Below, piece after piece: positions 1 through 8,289 of a stretch of DNA of 64,000 nucleotides (the stretch's first letter is position 1; every line of letters begins with the position of its first letter). The notes under the pieces were generated by a model, which searched no databases, was not told the DNA's origin, and worked only from the letters and a program-made list of their open reading frames with translations. Where the stretch lies: assembly GCA_963790965.1 (NCBI GenBank), contig CAWBQO010000001.1, positions 1 to 64,000 of the forward strand, written 5' to 3'. This DNA comes from CAWBQO01 sp963790965 (GTDB taxonomy: Bacteria; Bacteroidota; Rhodothermia; Rhodothermales; DASSAV01). Position numbers and translations under genes: made by a program.

Positions 1-147
1 TGCTGCCCTGCTTTGGTTAAGATTACGTATTGCTCGACCGTCTTCGGCGACGCCAGGATGACCACCGCTCTGCTCGACCGCCTCACGCATCATTGCGAGA
101 TCGTCGATACCGGAAACGAGCGCTGGCGCTTCGAGAACCGCCTATGA
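1..147 (+). pseudogene. istB: IS21-family helper ATPase IstB, C-terminal remnant
   Basis: Frame 1 reads the last ~40 residues of an IstB-type IS21 transposition helper, including FGDARMTTALLDRLTHHCEI and the terminal ERWRFENRL, then a TGA at 145-147. The match starts at about codon 10; the first few codons do not look like IstB. IstB is the AAA+ partner of the IstA transposase. Only the tail lies in the window, so the gene could be whole or cut further left. No istA is visible. Confidence 0.8.
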
Positions 148-249
148 CCATTGTCTGCCTCGCCCTCGCAACATGACCGGCTGTGTCGGGACAGCCCCTC
201 ATCACCACATTCCGGGGGAATAGCACGCCGATAGCGGGCCAATATTGGG

Positions 250-700
250 CGCCGATTGACAAACAGGCCGTCCGCGAACCCAAGCAGCGAATCTTGCGCG
301 GCCCGACCCTTGGCCGCAGCGGCGGGCCCGACCGGATCGAGGACGGCCAGTTCGTCGTCTTTGCCGGGAAGTTCGAGCGGAAGTGCATCAGGAACCGGCC
401 CAACTGTGCCTCGGGCAGCGGAAAAGTGCTCTCCTGCTCCAGCGGGTTCTGCGTCGCCACGCGCAGGAAATCCATCCGCCCGCTGGTCTGCCGGAACATA
501 TGGGTGTCGGTGACGCCCGCCGCATGAGATCCGCAATGCACTGGATGCGCGCAAAGCTGCACTCGATCCGAGCCGGCGCATAGACCGCGTCTTGACCAAA
601 CCCGGCATGCTCTCGATCAGGACATGCCCGCCGGTCAGCAGCGCGATCATCAGCCGATCGACAATGGCCGCAGGTCTGGTAAGCTTGTCCGCCGTGCTTG
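250..700 (-). pseudogene. MoxR-family AAA ATPase, broken remnant
   Basis: Two minus-strand frames together give pieces of a MoxR ATPase: the Walker A region (IALLTGGHVLIESMPGLVKT, with usual G and A residues replaced by S and V), then THMFRQTSG, then ATQNPLEQESTFPLPEAQL and a DDELAVLD segment. About 40 residues that should carry Walker B (VDEIN) are missing between the second and third pieces, and the frame changes. Intact MoxR proteins are about 320 residues and act as chaperone-like ATPases beside VWA-domain proteins. The loss of Walker B means this copy cannot work. Confidence 0.75.
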
Positions 701-922
701 CATCAAGGGTCCGGGCGTCGCGCCGAACCCGGCCGCTTGTGCCGGGTTGTCGATCCGATTCACTTCTTCGGCGTATCGGAAGAACATGCCGCTCGATCGC
801 CTTGAAGCCCTTTTGGCGGTACGCTGCGGATTGCTCCATGCGGAGCGATTGCAGGGCGAGATCCTGCCGGTGCCGTCTGGAAGGGTCTTCTGTCGGGTTG
901 CCGCCCGGTCTGCCGCAGATCC

Positions 923-1192
923 TCATGGAGCCGCGGATGGCGCATGGGCAGGAAAGGTGGCGCGCGACAGTATCGTGCCGCTGCCGTCAACGACGAGGCG
1001 CAGCGCGCGGCCGCCCGAATAGAAGGTCAGCCGCCACCTGCCGGCATGGTCCGCGACGCCGGTTTCGCAGCGACTGGTGATGGCTCCGGTCCGCAGCCGT
1101 GCGGGCACGTCGGCAGGTGCCACGCCGAAAGCCGCGCCGACGATGGCCGCATCGACGATAAAACCGTCGGTCATCACGGAAACCTCGCTCAT
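923..1192 (-). CDS. DUF6522 family small protein
   Basis: An 89-residue protein resembling the DUF6522 family. Its features are an N-terminal FIVDAAIVGAAFGV segment, the core ITSRCETGVADHAGRWRLTF and a C-terminal ALRLVVDGSGTILSRATF. The start is the ATG at 1192, with GGAGAG just upstream; a second Met follows six residues later. In Rhodobacteraceae these proteins commonly sit beside Rrf2 regulators and nitrosative-stress genes, as here, where a broken Rrf2 gene lies immediately upstream. The biochemical role is unknown. It is the only intact gene in the first 2.1 kb, and it has lost an intact partner. Confidence 0.7.
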   Translation of the reverse strand: MSEVSVMTDGFIVDAAIVGAAFGVAPADVPARLRTGAITSRCETGVADHAGRWRLTFYSGGRALRLVVDGSGTILSRATFPAHAPSAAP

Positions 1193-1215
1193 GCCGTCTC
1201 TCCTATCGGGCCGGG

Positions 1216-1601
1216 TCAGCCGTGAAGTGCCGCCGGCACCGCGCTGTCGGCGAGGCTGGTGCGATCGGACTCGGCGAGGAATGCGCCCTGCGCGGCCCCG
1301 AGCCGAGCCTTGAGGTGACAGACCGGCGTGTTGCTGCAGATCCCGTCGGGCGGGAAACACCCGACCATCGCCTGGTCCTGTTCCAGCAGCCGCACGATCT
1401 CGCCAAGCCCGATCTCGCCAGCGGTCGGGCCAGAATCGCCCCGCCTCCGGCACCGAGCCGGGTCATCGCGATGCCGTTGCGGTACTTGCGGGACAGGCCG
1501 AATTCTTCGGCGATATCGGCGGTGGAAATGGCGCCGTCGGGCGCACTGGCCATCCGCATCAGGGCGCGAAGCCCGTACTCGGCAAAACTGGTGAGGCGCA
1601 T
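1216..1601 (-). pseudogene. Rrf2-family (NsrR-like) regulator, frameshifted
   Basis: The first frame, starting at the ATG at 1601, gives a typical Rrf2 winged-helix N-terminus (MRLTSFAEYGLRALMRMAS, then STADIAEEFGLSRKY). A second frame continues with GLGEIVRLLEQDQAMVGCF and CHLKARLGAAQGAFLAE to the stop. The frame changes around the wing, and several residues after GLSRKY appear to be deleted, so this is decay rather than one sequencing error. Cysteines in CF..C..C spacing remain, as in iron-sulfur Rrf2 sensors such as NsrR. It lies directly upstream of the DUF6522 gene on the same strand and was probably its regulator. Confidence 0.75.
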
Positions 1602-1754
1602 CCGGTTCCTCGCGTGAATCGGCACTTGCCATACCTGTTACAGGGTCTGGGCAGTTCCGGCAACAAAGGGCTTTTCGCATGCCGCAGAGTCAGACTTCTC
1701 ACGCAGGCATGTAAGTTGGCACGTCCGGCCTTGTACGGGGAATTGACCGAACCG

Positions 1755-2123
1755 GCCTGTCCGAAAGCATGCTTGTTGATCTCGTTCACGGCTTTTACGG
1801 CAAGATCCGCGTCGATCCGGTGATCGGCCCGACCCTTGCCGAACCGGACGCGAACTCGATGTCGCACCTCGCCAAAATGGCGGGTTTCTGGTCGTGAGTT
1901 GCGTTGATGACCGGGCGCTTTCAGCTTTCACGGCGCACCGGTTTCCAAGCGTGTGAACCTGCCGGTGACCGGGGAGCATTTCAAACGATGCCTTGCGCTG
2001 TTTCGCGAAACCGCGGCCGAGATCCGTCCTCCCGAGGGTGCCGCGCATGTGATCGGGCGGACCGCGCGGAATGCGCGGTCACTGTTGATGGCGAAGCGCG
2101 GCGCGGTGCCGAAGCTGCGGTGA
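1755..2123 (+). pseudogene. Group III truncated haemoglobin, broken
   Basis: The plus strand reads MLVDLVHGFYGKIRVDPVIG and then AKMAGFWS up to a TGA at 1895-1897. A different frame resumes with GAPVSKRVNLPVTGEHFKR, LALFRETAAEI and EGAAHVIGRTARNARSL, ending at the TGA at 2121-2123. This is the order of a group III truncated haemoglobin (~130 residues), with the HF..W segments around the haem pocket. A few residues and the reading frame are lost in the middle. These globins are linked to nitric oxide handling and lie close to Rrf2 genes in relatives. Confidence 0.75.
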
Positions 2124-2223
2124 GGCCGGATCTTCGGCTGGTCATTCCGCCGAACCGCGGTCCCCCGTTCCAGACGGGATCGAGTGCATCATGATTGTCG
2201 AGGTTCCGCCACGCATCCGCCGT

Positions 2224-3036
2224 TCACAGGCTGCCGCTGATCGCGCGGGCGGCCTCGCTCGCCACCGGGGCGGCCTGACGCACGAAATCTGCCGGGGTCC
2301 ATTCCGACAGCGATCCCGCCACATGGATGGCACCCAGAGGCACGCCGTCGCCGCGTGACACCGCGACGCCGACGGCGACCTCGCCCTGCACCAGTTCATC
2401 GACGACGACCGCGTAGCCGTCCACCCGCGCCTGCCGCACCCGATCCATGATCGCGTCCGTCTCGACGAGGGTGCGGGAGGTGTAGGCGATGCGAGGCGAG
2501 CGTTCGACCACCGCGCGCGCCTCGGCATCGTCAAGCACCGACAGGACCGCGCGCCCGCCGGCCGTGCAGTAGGTCGGCACGCTGTGGCCGACCAGCGTCG
2601 CATAGAACGTCTCGCGCTTGCTCTGCATGCGCAGGGCATAGATCAGGCGCGTCTCGTCATAGAGGCTGAAATCCACCCGCTCGCGGATCGTCTTGCGCAA
2701 TTCCAGCAGCACCGGAGTCGCCTTCTGCACCACCGGATCGAGCCGCAGCAGGTCGAGCGTGTGATCCAGAAGCCGGATGCCGGGCAGGTAGCCACGGTCG
2801 TCGGCGCTGCGCCGCATGTAGCCGAGCCGCATCAGCGTATGCACCAGCCGCTGCGCCGCGGAGCGGTCTATTCCGGCGCGCGATGCGATCTCCGAAAGGC
2901 TGAGCGGGCCGTTCGCCTGGTGGAACGCGCTGAGGACCAGCATCGCCCGGCCAGCGGCGCGCACGAACAGACGATCCTCCTCCTCTGCCTGAAAATCGGT
3001 CGCTCTGGGCGGGGCGGCGCGAAGAATGCTGGGCAT
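2224..3036 (-). CDS. IclR-family transcriptional regulator
   Basis: A 270-residue protein. An N-terminal winged helix-turn-helix (about residues 25-85: LSLSEIASRAGIDRSAAQRL) is followed by an IclR effector-binding domain with the usual RVDFSLYDETRLIYALRMQS, CTAGGRAVLS and GVAVSRGDGVPLGAIHVAG segments. The ATG at 3036 was chosen because it puts the HTH at the normal distance; the frame stays open upstream, antisense to the M81 gene, but that part has no homology. It is divergent from the M81 gene and most likely controls the cluster from 3.2 to 13.9 kb. The 129-bp spacer has repeated CGTATCG boxes. The effector is unknown. Confidence 0.9.
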   Translation of the reverse strand: MPSILRAAPPRATDFQAEEEDRLFVRAAGRAMLVLSAFHQANGPLSLSEIASRAGIDRSAAQRLVHTLMRLGYMRRSADDRGYLPGIRLLDHTLDLLRLDPVVQKATPVLLELRKTIRERVDFSLYDETRLIYALRMQSKRETFYATLVGHSVPTYCTAGGRAVLSVLDDAEARAVVERSPRIAYTSRTLVETDAIMDRVRQARVDGYAVVVDELVQGEVAVGVAVSRGDGVPLGAIHVAGSLSEWTPADFVRQAAPVASEAARAISGSL

Positions 3037-3050
3037 GTGACACCTGCGGC

Positions 3051-3123
3051 TTGACAAATCCCGAAGCGGGTCGATACGCTCATTAAGCACTACGGACGTA
3101 TCGCCTGACAATACCGTATCGCC
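3051..3123. promoter_or_regulatory. Divergent iclR/M81 control region with repeated CGTATCG boxes
   Basis: A TTGACA at 3051-3056 is followed after 17 bases by ATACGC (3074-3079), a plausible plus-strand sigma70 promoter for the M81 operon. The heptamer CGATACG (3072-3078) overlaps that -10 site. Its reverse complement occurs twice as part of the direct repeat CGTATCGCC at 3097-3105 and 3115-3123, 18 bp apart. Repeats placed like this between an IclR gene and its divergent target are candidate operators. The promoter call rests on pattern only. Confidence 0.45.
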
Positions 3124-3165
3124 GACGCGAGCGGGTCCATGGTCGGATCCTGTGACGGAGAGAAG

Positions 3166-4724
3166 ATGAAAGTCGCATTCGCGGGCTTCCTGCACGAGAC
3201 CAACACCTTTGCACCCGCGCCGGCGGATCTCGCCGCCTTCCGGTTCGGGGGCGGCTATGTGCCTATGGTGGAAGGTGCCGCGATGATCGAGGGCGTGCGG
3301 GGCGTCAATCTGGGCATCGCGGGCGCGCTGCAGGTGGCGCAGTCGCGGGGATGGGAGATCGTGCCGCTGCTCTGGGCGGGGGCCATTCCGTCGGCGCAGG
3401 TGACCCGCGAAGCGTTCGAAATCATCGCCGAAAGGATCGTGGCGGGCCTGCGTTGCGCAGGCGACCTCGACGGCGTGTTCCTTGATCTGCACGGCGCCAT
3501 GGTCGCCGAGCATCTGGACGACGGCGAGGGCGAGATCGTGCGGCGGGTGCGCGCCATGGTCGGCCCCGGAGTGCCCATCGTCGCCGCCCTCGACCTGCAT
3601 GGCAACATCTCGCGGGACTTCGTCGAGACCGTCGACGGGCTCGTCGCCTTTCGCACCTATCCGCATGTGGACATGGCGGACACGGGCGCCGCCGCGGCGG
3701 AGTTGCTCGATCACGTCATGACCACCGGCAAGCGGCCCGCCAAGGCGTTCCGCCGGATGTCCTACCTCGTGCCGATCCCGTTCCAGTCGACGGACATGGC
3801 GCCGGCAAAGGGCCTCTACGAGGCTCTGGCGGCTGTGGAACGGGACGGCGCGCTTTCGGTCTCGCTGTTCATGGGTTTTCCGGCGGCGGACATTCCTTGT
3901 TGCGGCCCCACCGCCATCGCCTTTGCCGATACGCAAGTCGCCGCAGACAGCGCGGCCGACAGCATCGCCGCAGCCTATGAAGCCGCTGAAATCGCGGTTC
4001 GGCAACCGGACCTGGCCCGCGCACGAAGCCGTCGCCGAAGCGATGCGGCTGGCCGGCAGGAGCGGCCCCGTCGTCATCGCCGACACCCAGGACAATCCCG
4101 GCGCGGGCGGCGTTTCGGCAACGACGGGCCTGCTGCGGGCGCTGGTTGCCGCGGACGCCCGCGACGCCGCGATCGGCCTGATCGTCGATCCCGGCACCGC
4201 CCGAAAGGCGCATGAGACCGGAAAGGGCGGCAGCGCGACGTTCCGCATCGGGGGCCATCCCGATTTTCCGGCCGACACGCCATTCGAAGTGCAGGCGGTG
4301 GTCGAGAACTCTGGCGGATGGCAAGCTTCACGCCAGGGGCCCCTATTACGGCGGCACGCACCTCGATCTCGGGCCCTCCGCCTGCCTGCGCATCGGCGGC
4401 GTGCGCGTCGCGGTCAGCAGCCAAATCGCGCAGATGGCGGATCGCGCGATGTTCCGTTTCGTGGGGATCGAGCCCGAGCGGCAGGCGATCCTCGTGGTCA
4501 AGAGTTCGACGCATTTTCGCGCCGACTTCGCGCCGATCGCCTCGCAAGTCCTGATCGGGCTTGCCCCGGGGCCGATGCCGTACAATCCTGCGGATCTGCC
4601 CTTCACGCGCTTGCGCGACGGGTTGCGGCTTTGCCCGAACGGGCCCGCCTTCGAGACCGCGCGCGCCGCGACGGCGCGTCCTGACCGCACCGGCCCGACA
4701 GTCGGCGCGGTCCAACAGACCTGA
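3166..4724 (+). CDS. M81 family (MlrC-like) metallohydrolase, two frameshifts
   Basis: An M81/MlrC-type protein of ~518 residues if two single-base frameshifts are removed, close to the usual length of ~490-510. The start is ATG 3166 after an ACGGAGAG site. The N-terminal domain has FLHETNTFAP, DGVFLDLHGAMV, ALDLHGNIS and YPHVDMADTG, with the family's metal-ligand H, D and H residues. The C-terminal domain has ADTQDNPGAGG and GPYYGGTHLDLGP. The frame changes near 3985-4005 and again near 4305-4315. MlrC is the last enzyme of microcystin breakdown; most homologues are of unknown specificity and sit beside peptide transporters, as here. It probably hydrolyses an amide or peptide imported by the next genes. 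The shifts may be sequencing errors, because everything else is well conserved. Confidence 0.8.
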
Positions 4725-4752
4725 ACCGGAAACAACAACACGGGAGTTTTCC

Positions 4753-6360
4753 ATGATCACCATGAGATCCGCACTGAGACAGACCCGCTGCCTTGCGGCG
4801 GCCCTGCTGACCGGCAGCGCGCTGATCGCGCCCGGCGCACTCGCGGCACAGGAAGAAAAGACCATCACTGCGGTGATGCACTCGGGGCTGCGCGTGCTCG
4901 ATCCGGTCATCACGACCGCGCACATCACGCGCAACCACGGCTACATGATCTATGACGTCCTGACCGCGGTGGACGCGAATTTCGAACCGCAGCCGCAGAT
5001 GGCCAGCTGGGAGATGTCCGACGACGGGCTGACCTACACCTTCACCCTGCGCGACGGGCTGATGTTCCATGACGGCGCGCCGGTGACGGGCGCCGACGTG
5101 GTTGCCTCGCTCGAGCGCTGGGGCAAGCGGGATTCCGGCGGGCAGCTGATCTTCGACGTGACCGAGAGCCTCGAGGCGCCCGACGACAAGACCGTGGTCT
5201 GGACGCTGAGCGAGCCCTTCGCGCCGCTGCTCGACGTGATCTCCAAGCAGTCCGCCGTGCCGCCCTTCATCATGCCCGCGCGGGTCGCCGAAACCTCGCC
5301 GGACGAGACGATCACCGAATACGTGGGATCGGGGCCCTTCGTCTTCAACGAAGAGGAGTATGAGCCCGGCGTGTCTGTCACCTACGAGAAATTCGACGAT
5401 TACGTGCCGCGTGACGAGCCCGCCTCCTGGATGGCCGGCGGCAAGGTCGTCAATGTCGACCGCGTGGTCTGGACGACGATGCCCGACAGCCTGACCGCGA
5501 TGAACGCGCTCGCCGCGGGCGAGATCGACTATCTCGAGCAGGTGCAGATCGACCTGCTGCCGCTGCTCGAAGGCAGCCCGGACGTGACGGTCGAGACGCG
5601 CGACGAACTCGGCTACGTGACCATCGGGCGGCCCAACTTCCTCCACCCGCCCTTCGACAACAAGCAGGTTCGCCAGGCCGCACTCCAGGCGCTCAGCCAG
5701 GAATCGATGCTGGCGACGATGCAGGGCGACCCTGCCTATTACAACGTCTGCGGCGCGATCTTCGGCTGTTCCACGCCCCTCGGCGACGAGGCCGGCTCCG
5801 ATCCGGTCACAACCGGCCCGCATCCCGACGAGGCCCGCGCCCTGCTCGAGGAGGCCGGTTATGACGGCACGCCGATCGTGCTGATGGCGCCGACCGACGT
5901 GGTGAGCCTCGTCAATCAGCCCGTCGTGGCCGCGCAGGCGCTGCGCGAGGCCGGCTTCGAGGTCGACCTGCAATCGATGGACTGGCAGAGCGTGGTGCAG
6001 CGCCGCGCCCAGCAGAGCCCGCCGTCCGAGGGTGGCTGGAACCTGTTCTTCACCAACTGGATGGTGCCCGAGATTTCGGATCCGCTCATCAACGTGATGG
6101 TCAACGGGCGCGGCGACGACGCCTGGTTCGGCTGGCCGACGGACCCCGAGGTCGAGGAGATGCGCGCGGAATTCGTGGCAGCCGACTCTCCCGAAGCGCA
6201 AAAGGAGATCGCGGTGCGCATCCAGGAGCACGTCATGGACAACGTGAACTACATCATGATGGGCGAGTACCTGATCCCGCAGGCGCGGCAGAACTACATC
6301 CAGAACATGCTCCCGTCGCCGGTGCCGGTGTTCTGGAACGTGACCAAGGAGGCGGAATGA
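4753..6360 (+). CDS. ABC transporter substrate-binding protein, Dpp/Opp type
   Basis: A 535-residue periplasmic binding protein of the SBP_bac_5 family. It has a Sec signal peptide (about residues 1-34, ending LAAQ), then the family landmarks WEMSDDGLTYTFTLRDGLMF and a C-terminal lobe with ARALLEEAGYDGTPI. A GGGAG site precedes ATG 4753; the frame is open further left but lacks a leader there. It is the first gene of a complete importer (binding protein, two permeases, double ATPase) followed by two M20 peptidases and a gamma-glutamyltransferase. The likely ligand is a peptide or an acylated or amidated amino acid. A stable hairpin follows the stop codon. Confidence 0.93.
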   Translation: MITMRSALRQTRCLAAALLTGSALIAPGALAAQEEKTITAVMHSGLRVLDPVITTAHITRNHGYMIYDVLTAVDANFEPQPQMASWEMSDDGLTYTFTLRDGLMFHDGAPVTGADVVASLERWGKRDSGGQLIFDVTESLEAPDDKTVVWTLSEPFAPLLDVISKQSAVPPFIMPARVAETSPDETITEYVGSGPFVFNEEEYEPGVSVTYEKFDDYVPRDEPASWMAGGKVVNVDRVVWTTMPDSLTAMNALAAGEIDYLEQVQIDLLPLLEGSPDVTVETRDELGYVTIGRPNFLHPPFDNKQVRQAALQALSQESMLATMQGDPAYYNVCGAIFGCSTPLGDEAGSDPVTTGPHPDEARALLEEAGYDGTPIVLMAPTDVVSLVNQPVVAAQALREAGFEVDLQSMDWQSVVQRRAQQSPPSEGGWNLFFTNWMVPEISDPLINVMVNGRGDDAWFGWPTDPEVEEMRAEFVAADSPEAQKEIAVRIQEHVMDNVNYIMMGEYLIPQARQNYIQNMLPSPVPVFWNVTKEAE

Positions 6361-6401
6361 TCCGGGGCGCGACAGCGTCCTGCCGTCTCTGACGACGTCT
6401 C

Positions 6402-6427
6402 CGGCGGAGCGCTGCGGCGCTCCGCCG
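6402..6427 (+). other. Intercistronic hairpin after the binding-protein gene
   Basis: A perfect 11-bp GC-rich stem (CGGCGGAGCGC at 6402-6412, its complement at 6417-6427, loop TGCG) lies between the binding-protein gene and the first permease. There is no T run. It probably protects or attenuates the upstream message so that more binding protein than permease is made. Confidence 0.6.
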
Positions 6428-6455
6428 ACCCGGTACGATGCAAGGAGCATTAAGC

Positions 6456-7397
6456 GTGTTCATCTACATCCTGAAACGCGTGCTGGCCACGATCCCGGTG
6501 ATGGTGATCGTCGCGGTCTTCGTGTTCCTGCTGCTGCGGCTCACCCCGGGCGATCCGGCGGCGATCCTTGCAGGCGATGCCGCGACGCCGGCACAGCTCG
6601 AGCGCATCCGCGACCGGCTGGGCCTGAACGATCCCTTGATCGTGCAGTTCGCGACCTGGATGGGGCAGCTTTTGCGCGGCGATCTGGGCACATCGCTCAT
6701 CTCGAACACATCGGTGTCGGGCATGATCGGCGAGCGGCTCGGCCCGACGTTAAATCTTGCCCTGATGACCATCGTGATCTCGGTCGCGCTGGCCGTGCCG
6801 ATGGGCGTGCTCGCGGCGTGGCGGCACCGCACCTGGGTCGATTTCCTGGTGATGTCGTTTTCGGTGCTCGGCTTTTCCGTCCCGGTCTTCGTGATCGGCT
6901 ACATCCTGATCCAGATCTTCGCGATCGAGCTGCGCTGGGTTCCGGTGCAGGGCTACCGGCCGCCGTCCGAAGGGTTCGGGCCGTTCTTCAGCCGCGCGAT
7001 CCTGCCCGCGCTGACGCTGGCGACGATCTACATCGCGCTCATCGCCCGGATGACGCGCGCCTCGATGCTCGAGGTGCTGGGAGAGGATTACATCCGCACC
7101 GCCCGCGCCAAGGGCGTGCGCGAGAACGTCGTGCTGTTCCGCCATGCGCTGCGCAACGCGGCTGTGCCGATCCTGACGATCATCGGCACTGGCTTCGCGC
7201 TGCTGATCTCGGGCGTGGTGGTGACGGAGTCGGTGTTCAACATCCCCGGCATCGGGCGGCTGACCGTCGATGCCATCCTCGCGCGCGACTATCCCGTGAT
7301 CCAGGCGATGATCCTGCTGACTGCGGCGATCTATGTGGTCGTGAACCTCATGGTCGACGTCTCCTATTCCTTCTTCGATCCAAGGATCAGGTACTGA
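6456..7397 (+). CDS. ABC transporter permease, DppB type
   Basis: A 313-residue inner-membrane permease with about six TM segments. The N-terminal LTPGDPAAILAG motif is typical of DppB/OppB, and the EAA loop reads EDYIRTARAKGV before the last TM segments. I chose GTG 6456 because AAGGAG (6442-6447) sits 8 bases upstream of it; an ATG at 6438 is in frame but lies before that ribosome site. The protein pairs with the DppC-type permease directly downstream, whose start follows one base after this stop. Confidence 0.92.
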   Translation: MFIYILKRVLATIPVMVIVAVFVFLLLRLTPGDPAAILAGDAATPAQLERIRDRLGLNDPLIVQFATWMGQLLRGDLGTSLISNTSVSGMIGERLGPTLNLALMTIVISVALAVPMGVLAAWRHRTWVDFLVMSFSVLGFSVPVFVIGYILIQIFAIELRWVPVQGYRPPSEGFGPFFSRAILPALTLATIYIALIARMTRASMLEVLGEDYIRTARAKGVRENVVLFRHALRNAAVPILTIIGTGFALLISGVVVTESVFNIPGIGRLTVDAILARDYPVIQAMILLTAAIYVVVNLMVDVSYSFFDPRIRY

Positions 7398-7398
7398 C

Positions 7399-8286
7399 AT
7401 GACAGACACGCCCCGATCTCGTCACAGCGCCTTTCAGGCCATGACCGGCATGCTGTCGCTGCCGGCGAGCGCGCGCGTCGGCGCGGGACCGATGATCGCC
7501 GCCGTCATCCTCGTGGTGATCGTACTCGCGGCACTCTGCGCGCCGCTCTACGTGCCCTACGATCCGCTCGCGATGGAGGCGACGGCGCGGCTCCGGCCGC
7601 CTTCCGAGACGCATCTGCTGGGCACCGACCAGTACGGGCGCGACGTGTTCAGCCGGGTGATGACCGGCGGGCGCGTCTCGCTGCTGATCGGCGTCGGGGC
7701 GGCGGTGGTGAGCGTCGCCGTCGGCCTGATGATCGGCCTGGTGGCCGGCTTCTTTCGCGCCGCGGACGGCGTGATCATGCGGATCATGGACAGCCTCATG
7801 GCGATCCCGGCGATCCTTCTGGCGATCGCCCTGGTGGCGCTGAACGGGCCGAGCCTCACGTCGGTCATCGTCGCGATCACCGTTCCCGAGGTGCCGAGGG
7901 TCGTGCGGCTGGTCCGTTCGGTCGTGCTTTCGGCGCGCGAGGAGCCCTATGTGGAGGCCGCGATCGCGCTCGGCTCGTCGATGCCCAAGATCCTGGTGCA
8001 GCACCTGATGCCGAACACCTTCGCGCCGCTGATCGTGCAGGGCACCTACATCTGCGCCTCGGCCATCCTGATCGAGGCGATCCTGTCCTTTCTCGGCGCG
8101 GGCGTTTCGACCGAGATTCCGACCTGGGGCAACATCATGGCCGAGGGCCGCACCTACTTCCAGATCAAGCCGGGGCTGATCTTCTGGCCGGGGCTGATGC
8201 TGTCGCTGTGCATTCTCGCCATCAACCTGCTGGGCGACACCGCGCGCGATCTGCTCGATCCGCGCATGAAGAAGCGGGAGGGCTGA
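7399..8286 (+). CDS. ABC transporter permease, DppC type
   Basis: A 295-residue permease. The N-terminal cytoplasmic part leads into the first TM helix, followed by HLLGTDQYGRDVFSRVM, the hallmark of DppC/OppC. It has about six TM segments and an EAA loop (EPYVEAAIALGSS), and ends in DPRMKKREG. The start ATG follows the DppB stop by one base, so translation is coupled. Together the two permeases form the translocation pore of the peptide-type importer. Confidence 0.93.
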   Translation: MTDTPRSRHSAFQAMTGMLSLPASARVGAGPMIAAVILVVIVLAALCAPLYVPYDPLAMEATARLRPPSETHLLGTDQYGRDVFSRVMTGGRVSLLIGVGAAVVSVAVGLMIGLVAGFFRAADGVIMRIMDSLMAIPAILLAIALVALNGPSLTSVIVAITVPEVPRVVRLVRSVVLSAREEPYVEAAIALGSSMPKILVQHLMPNTFAPLIVQGTYICASAILIEAILSFLGAGVSTEIPTWGNIMAEGRTYFQIKPGLIFWPGLMLSLCILAINLLGDTARDLLDPRMKKREG

Positions 8287-8289
8287 GCC

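Noticed and set aside
3037..4278. Extension of the IclR frame to 684 residues
   Set aside because: The added part is antisense to the M81 gene and has no homology; the HTH position fits a start at 3036.
3166..4724. Calling the M81 gene microcystinase C (mlrC)
   Set aside because: The family is broad and mlrA, mlrB and mlrD are absent; only family-level assignment is safe.
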